Shown here: positions 62,304 to 64,000 of the stretch, one piece after another
How positions within the stretch are numbered: the first letter of the stretch is position 1
Layout of the letters: every line of letters starts with the position of its first letter
Source of the DNA: Tetrapisispora phaffii CBS 4417
Lineage: Eukaryota; Ascomycota; Saccharomycetes; Saccharomycetales; Saccharomycetaceae
Direction: 5' to 3'
Length of the DNA stretch: 64,000 bases
NCBI RefSeq assembly: GCF_000236905.1
Contig: NC_016522.1
Location: 930,001 to 994,000, forward strand
The notes under the pieces: model-generated
What the model was told of the DNA's origin: nothing
Database searches by the model: none
What the model saw: only the letters and a program-made list of their open reading frames with translations
Translations under genes and position numbers: made by a program

Positions 62304-64000
62304 TTATTCAAGACTTTGTAATCTTTGTTCAACAATTGCTTGTATGTCTTCAGGTTTTTCTCTATTAAAGTTAAGTTTCTTCAGAAGCTTTTGTCTAATG
62401 ACTGATGAATTCATGACTTTATTTTCTTTCCTTGAGCCAAATGTCTCATTAACGCTAGTACGTCTTATAATTTTACCACTTGGAAGAATCTCATATTCGT
62501 TTGGATCATATTGATCTGGTAAAAATGAGCGTTCAAAGTCTATCGAATTGATTGAATTGATAGAGTGGAGATCATCATCATTACCCAAAGCGGAACCAGC
62601 GACTTTATCATTTGATTTATTCTTTTCACCGAAAACTTTGGCTTGGTACCTCTTGAATGAATTCGGATCCTTTTTCCAGGTCCATCCTTGCTTCATTTCA
62701 TTATAAGCACCGAATTCTAAAGTTTTCCGTATATCTGATCTTTGTTCTAATATAGCAAATGTATCTGCATCAGATGGACTAATCAAAATTTTAACAGTTT
62801 TATATACAATGTGTAATGTGATTGTTAACAACGATAGTACCAATACACTGCACCAGAAAGTAATATCACGACCAAAATTATGAATAAATCCGTTGGGAAC
62901 ATCGTATATGACATCATTACTATTTAAAACAGGAAGAGCCACTAGCCATATTAACCAGCCTCCGCATGAAATGATCACAGATGCGAATGTTAGCCAATTG
63001 CGATTATTCATCTCTAAAAATTGAGCCTTAACATTGACTAAAATCACAATCGCGGTGAAGTTAATGCTACCTAAAGGGTAAAGCGTATTATCTTTAAGTG
63101 CTGAAAATCCGTATATATAGATACCCAAAAAGCCAACTAATAAAGCATCAATACCACCTTGAATCATCCATTGGCTAACAATAAAAAAGTTAAATTCTTT
63201 TGATAACCTTCCAGTTGCATACAACTCTGGTACAGTTAATAATGTTGCTGGTCTTAAATCTTCTTCAAACATACCAATACAAAGAACAGGCAGCGAAGTG
63301 AATAATGTGTTAAACATTGACAAGGAAAAGGACTCGTACAATGACGTCCCTGAAAAGAGAGTATATTTTTGAAAAATCACTTGAGTGAGATAGAAAGCCA
63401 ATTCTTTGTAAAATGTACATAGAATGAACTTACAGGTTCGAATATAATTGTACCTTCCATGGACAAGTAGTAATTTCAGTAAAAATCTAAACTGTCCTAT
63501 TGAAAAATCAGCTGTTCGAGCTGCCTGTAACCCTTCTTTACCAGCTATACCAACACCAATGTCAGCAGATTGAATCATAGCTATGTCATTTGCACCATCA
63601 CCGATCGCTAATGTAACTAGATCTTTCTTGGTATTTCTAATATTAGTCACTATAAGAGCTTTTTGCGAGGGTGAAGCACGACAACAGATAACTGAATCAG
63701 TCTTTGTACATAATTCAATAAAAACCGCCATTAAAGTTGGATTGCTCTCATACATTGCCAAAGTAGCACCGTCAATGACTAAAACACAATGCGCTATACT
63801 ACCAGAGTCAATTTCTTGCGAAATGGCATTTAATTTTGACAGAATATTACCGTCTTTAATAGTCAAAATAACTACAGTTGAATAATCATAAATTAATTTA
63901 CACGAATAACCAATATTAATGGCTGTTTCTCTTTTATCACCAGTTAGCATCCACATTTTTATACCTGCCCTACGAATTTTTTCTATTGCTTCTGAAACCC
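62304..64000 (-). CDS. DNF3: P4-ATPase phospholipid flippase Dnf3, C-terminal part
   Basis: Flippase of the trans-Golgi and secretory vesicles that moves phospholipids to the cytosolic leaflet. Only about 565 C-terminal residues are present; the frame stays open to the window edge, so the start lies beyond 64000. The P-domain motifs KMWMLTGDKRETAINIG and GDGANDIAMIQ-ADIGVGI are intact. Next come six predicted membrane segments and a cytosolic tail with SIDFERSFLPDQYDPNEYEILPSG. Adjacency to HLJ1 distinguishes it from DNF1, DNF2, DRS2 and NEO1. Confidence 0.93.
   Translation of the reverse strand, partial: VSEAIEKIRRAGIKMWMLTGDKRETAINIGYSCKLIYDYSTVVILTIKDGNILSKLNAISQEIDSGSIAHCVLVIDGATLAMYESNPTLMAVFIELCTKTDSVICCRASPSQKALIVTNIRNTKKDLVTLAIGDGANDIAMIQSADIGVGIAGKEGLQAARTADFSIGQFRFLLKLLLVHGRYNYIRTCKFILCTFYKELAFYLTQVIFQKYTLFSGTSLYESFSLSMFNTLFTSLPVLCIGMFEEDLRPATLLTVPELYATGRLSKEFNFFIVSQWMIQGGIDALLVGFLGIYIYGFSALKDNTLYPLGSINFTAIVILVNVKAQFLEMNNRNWLTFASVIISCGGWLIWLVALPVLNSNDVIYDVPNGFIHNFGRDITFWCSVLVLSLLTITLHIVYKTVKILISPSDADTFAILEQRSDIRKTLEFGAYNEMKQGWTWKKDPNSFKRYQAKVFGEKNKSNDKVAGSALGNDDDLHSINSINSIDFERSFLPDQYDPNEYEILPSGKIIRRTSVNETFGSRKENKVMNSSVIRQKLLKKLNFNREKPEDIQAIVEQRLQSLE

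Overview
The window is nuclear DNA of a budding yeast of the family Saccharomycetaceae. The evidence is an AT-rich, gene-dense sequence with almost no introns. The two introns seen have canonical yeast signals (GTATGT donor, TACTAAC branch site). Nearly all proteins have a clear Saccharomyces cerevisiae counterpart. Gene order is also yeast-like: DUN1/POL3, HLJ1/DNF3, TRS20/MTC4/RCF3 and QCR6/PHO4 sit beside each other. A run of 216 N (25348-25563) marks an assembly gap.

Layout. 1-7.7 kb: tandem tRNA-Arg(UCU)/tRNA-Asp(GUC), EST3 (telomerase subunit, read through a +1 frameshift), APM1, DOT5 and HEM14. 8.2-13.2 kb: an accessory stretch with unusually high GC. It holds a decayed GH18-chitinase/killer-toxin-alpha-like gene, then about 3 kb without recognisable genes, ending at an HMG-box regulator whose reading frame is broken in an A-run. 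14.7-25.1 kb: MRPS5, a SPO23-like gene, tRNA-Gly(GCC) with a Ty3/sigma-like solo LTR, DUT1, TRS20, MTC4 and the spliced RCF3. 25.8-47 kb: STS1, SNL1, SMC2, spliced RPL2, RRT5, RPL29, QCR6, PHO4, FAF1, HIS6, RPB3, an unidentified small membrane protein and TIM44. 47.6-51.2 kb: ULP2, tRNA-Lys(CUU) and a second sigma-like LTR. 53.2-64 kb: MNN2, DUN1, POL3, HLJ1 and the C-terminal part of DNF3, cut by the window end.

The block from SNL1 to TIM44 interleaves genes that S. cerevisiae splits between chromosome IX (SNL1, RPL2B, FAF1, HIS6, RPB3, TIM44) and chromosome VI (SMC2, RPL2A, RRT5, RPL29, QCR6, PHO4). This is close to the order before the whole-genome duplication. The species is therefore either non-duplicated or a duplicated lineage with a different loss pattern. 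I could not name the species.

Most genes are housekeeping: replication and genome stability (POL3, DUN1, DUT1, SMC2, EST3, ULP2), ribosome (RPL2, RPL29, FAF1, MRPS5), mitochondria (TIM44, QCR6, HEM14, RCF3), trafficking and membranes (APM1, TRS20, DNF3, MNN2), and the PHO4 regulator. Promoters carry recognisable sites: MCB boxes before POL3 and DUT1, a PAC/RRPE pair at FAF1, CCAAT sites before QCR6 and Rap1-like sites before RPL2 and RPL29. I found no wholly new multi-gene system. The most notable items are the conserved EST3 frameshift, two precisely tRNA-targeted sigma-like LTRs with a mosaic 5' end, the killer-toxin-like relic, the HMG-box frameshift and a possible 5'-UTR intron in RPL29.
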